A stretch of 6,707 bases of DNA. Source: Bacteroidota bacterium (GTDB lineage: Bacteria > Bacteroidota > Bacteroidia > B-17B0 > Aurantibacillaceae). Made by a program: the position numbers and the translations under genes. The notes under the pieces were generated by a model that did no database searches, had not been told where the DNA came from, and saw only the letters and a program-made list of their open reading frames with translations. Shown here in pieces: positions 5,550 to 6,707 of the stretch; the stretch's first letter is position 1; each line of letters opens with the position of its first letter. The stretch spans positions 1 to 6,707 of the forward strand of contig JAEZDS010000186.1 in the NCBI GenBank assembly GCA_023433205.1, written 5' to 3'.

Positions 5550-6707
5550 TCAGGCAGTTGCCACTGAAACCTGAGGTGCAGCAGCCAGTATTTCTTCGCT
5601 TGCGGCAGCGGCATATTGCTGAAAATTCTTCACAAACTGCTCGGCAAGATGTTTCGCTTTTTCGTCGTAGGCATCTTTATCAGACCAGCTGTTGCGCGGA
5701 TCCATTATCTCCGGGGGCACACCTTCGCAACTTTTCGGGAAGGCAAAACCAAAAAACAGGCTTTTGCCATACTCAACATTGTCGAGTTTTCCATTAAGTG
5801 CTGCAGTAATAAGCGCGCGCGTGTAAGAAAGTTTAATACGGCTTCCAACGCCGTAAGAACCTCCTACCCAACCGGTGTTGAGCAGCCACACATTTACTTT
5901 ATGTTTTTTAAGTTTTTCTCCTAACAGCTCGGCATATTTTGTTGGATGCAGAGGAAGAAAAGCTTTACCAAAACAAGCTGAAAAAGTGGTAGTAGGTTCA
6001 GTTACACCAACCTCCGTTCCGGCCACCTTAGCGGTGTAACCGGTAATAAAATTATACATGGCCTGCCCGGTGGTAAGCTTACTTATTGGCGGTAACACAC
6101 CCGAAGCATCACAGGTGAGGAAAAAGATGTTGTGAGGGATCTCACCCACCGCAGGAGTTACTGCGTTATCAATATAAAAAGAAGGATAACTCACCCTTGT
6201 GTTCTCTGTACGGCTGATGTTAGAATAATCAACTGTTGTAGTGCCATCGTAACAGGCGATATTCTCGAGCAGAGAACCAAACCTGATAGCGTTAAAGATC
6301 TGCGGCTCTTTTTCAGCGGTTAGGTCAACGCATTTCGCGTAACAGCCGCCTTCAAAGTTAAATACGCTTTTGTCGCCCCATCCGTGCTCATCATCACCAA
6401 TAAGCTTGCGGTTTGGATCGGCGCTTAATGTGGTTTTACCGGTCCCTGACAATCCAAAAAAGATCGCAGTATCTCCATTTTTGCCGATGTTTGCAGAACA
6501 GTGCATACTAAGCACTTTTTGCTCGTGAGGCAGCACATAATTCAGCACATTAAACACTGACTTTTTTATCTCACCGGTATAGCCTGATCCACCGATCAGA
6601 ATAAGTTTCTTTGCGAAATTAATGATGGTAAAATTGTGCTGGCGGGTACCGTCTATTTTGGGGTCGGCCTTAAAACCTGGAGCGTTAAGGATTACCCAGT
6701 CGTGTTT
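5550..6707 (-). CDS. pckA: Phosphoenolpyruvate carboxykinase (ATP) (partial, N-terminus missing)
   Basis: The enzyme converts oxaloacetate and ATP to phosphoenolpyruvate, CO2 and ADP, the entry to gluconeogenesis. The frame is open to the right edge. The visible 385 residues begin KHDWVILNAPGF; the family is usually about 530-540 residues, so roughly 150 N-terminal residues lie outside. Numbered from the edge, active-site motifs are GGSGYTGEIKKSVF (39-52, the Lys pair), SMHCSAN (67-73, metal-ligand His69), the P-loop GLSGTGKTT (85-93, Lys91), IGDDEHGW (103-110, metal-ligand Asp) and RTENTRVSYP. EPTTTFSACFG and the late NTGWVGGSYGVGSR segment also fit the ATP-dependent class. All catalytic residues in view are intact. 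The stop is complement 5550-5552, followed by a terminator. A GTG at 6557 is internal (SVFNVLNY) and not a real start. Confidence 0.97.
   Translation of the reverse strand, partial: KHDWVILNAPGFKADPKIDGTRQHNFTIINFAKKLILIGGSGYTGEIKKSVFNVLNYVLPHEQKVLSMHCSANIGKNGDTAIFFGLSGTGKTTLSADPNRKLIGDDEHGWGDKSVFNFEGGCYAKCVDLTAEKEPQIFNAIRFGSLLENIACYDGTTTVDYSNISRTENTRVSYPSFYIDNAVTPAVGEIPHNIFFLTCDASGVLPPISKLTTGQAMYNFITGYTAKVAGTEVGVTEPTTTFSACFGKAFLPLHPTKYAELLGEKLKKHKVNVWLLNTGWVGGSYGVGSRIKLSYTRALITAALNGKLDNVEYGKSLFFGFAFPKSCEGVPPEIMDPRNSWSDKDAYDEKAKHLAEQFVKNFQQYAAAASEEILAAAPQVSVATA

Overview
The window looks like chromosomal DNA from an environmental member of the Bacteroidota. The evidence is a protein ending in a type IX secretion (T9SS) type A sorting domain, a large secreted protein with Gly-rich and Ig-like repeats of the style common in gliding or surface-adhesive Bacteroidota, a lack of Shine-Dalgarno-like sequences before the starts, and a Bacteroidota-type -7 element (TAATTTTG) before one start. 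Nothing fixes the genus.

Layout. Positions 1-1642 (minus) hold the first 547 codons of a large secreted protein: signal peptide, glycine-rich domain, then four Ig/PKD-like repeats, running off the left edge. Divergent from it across a 120-bp intergenic region are a GHMP sugar kinase resembling D-glycero-D-manno-heptose-7-phosphate kinase (1763-2788, plus) and purC, SAICAR synthetase (2863-3822, plus). On the right, both on the minus strand, are ATP-type phosphoenolpyruvate carboxykinase (pckA, N-terminus beyond the window), its Rho-independent terminator, and a small T9SS-exported protein (4776-5417).

Between purC and the T9SS gene lie about 950 bp without an intact gene, and this is the most unusual part. 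It carries two copies, 408 bp apart, of a roughly 300-bp non-coding repeat. Each copy has inverted arms and a hairpin. The block is flanked by a duplicated gene junction. Right after purC is a decayed remnant of the last codons of a T9SS sorting domain on the minus strand. Just before the intact T9SS gene is a fragment of the last codons of purC. In both places the two convergent stop codons are about 10 nt apart. The simplest reading is an ancestral convergent purC/T9SS junction that was duplicated, with the interior then lost or replaced by repeat DNA.

The intact genes do not form one pathway. purC (purine synthesis) and pckA (gluconeogenesis) are housekeeping genes, the kinase probably feeds activated-sugar synthesis for surface polysaccharide, and the other two encode exported proteins. 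No new multi-gene system is evident; the novelty is in the repeat block and its rearrangement history.
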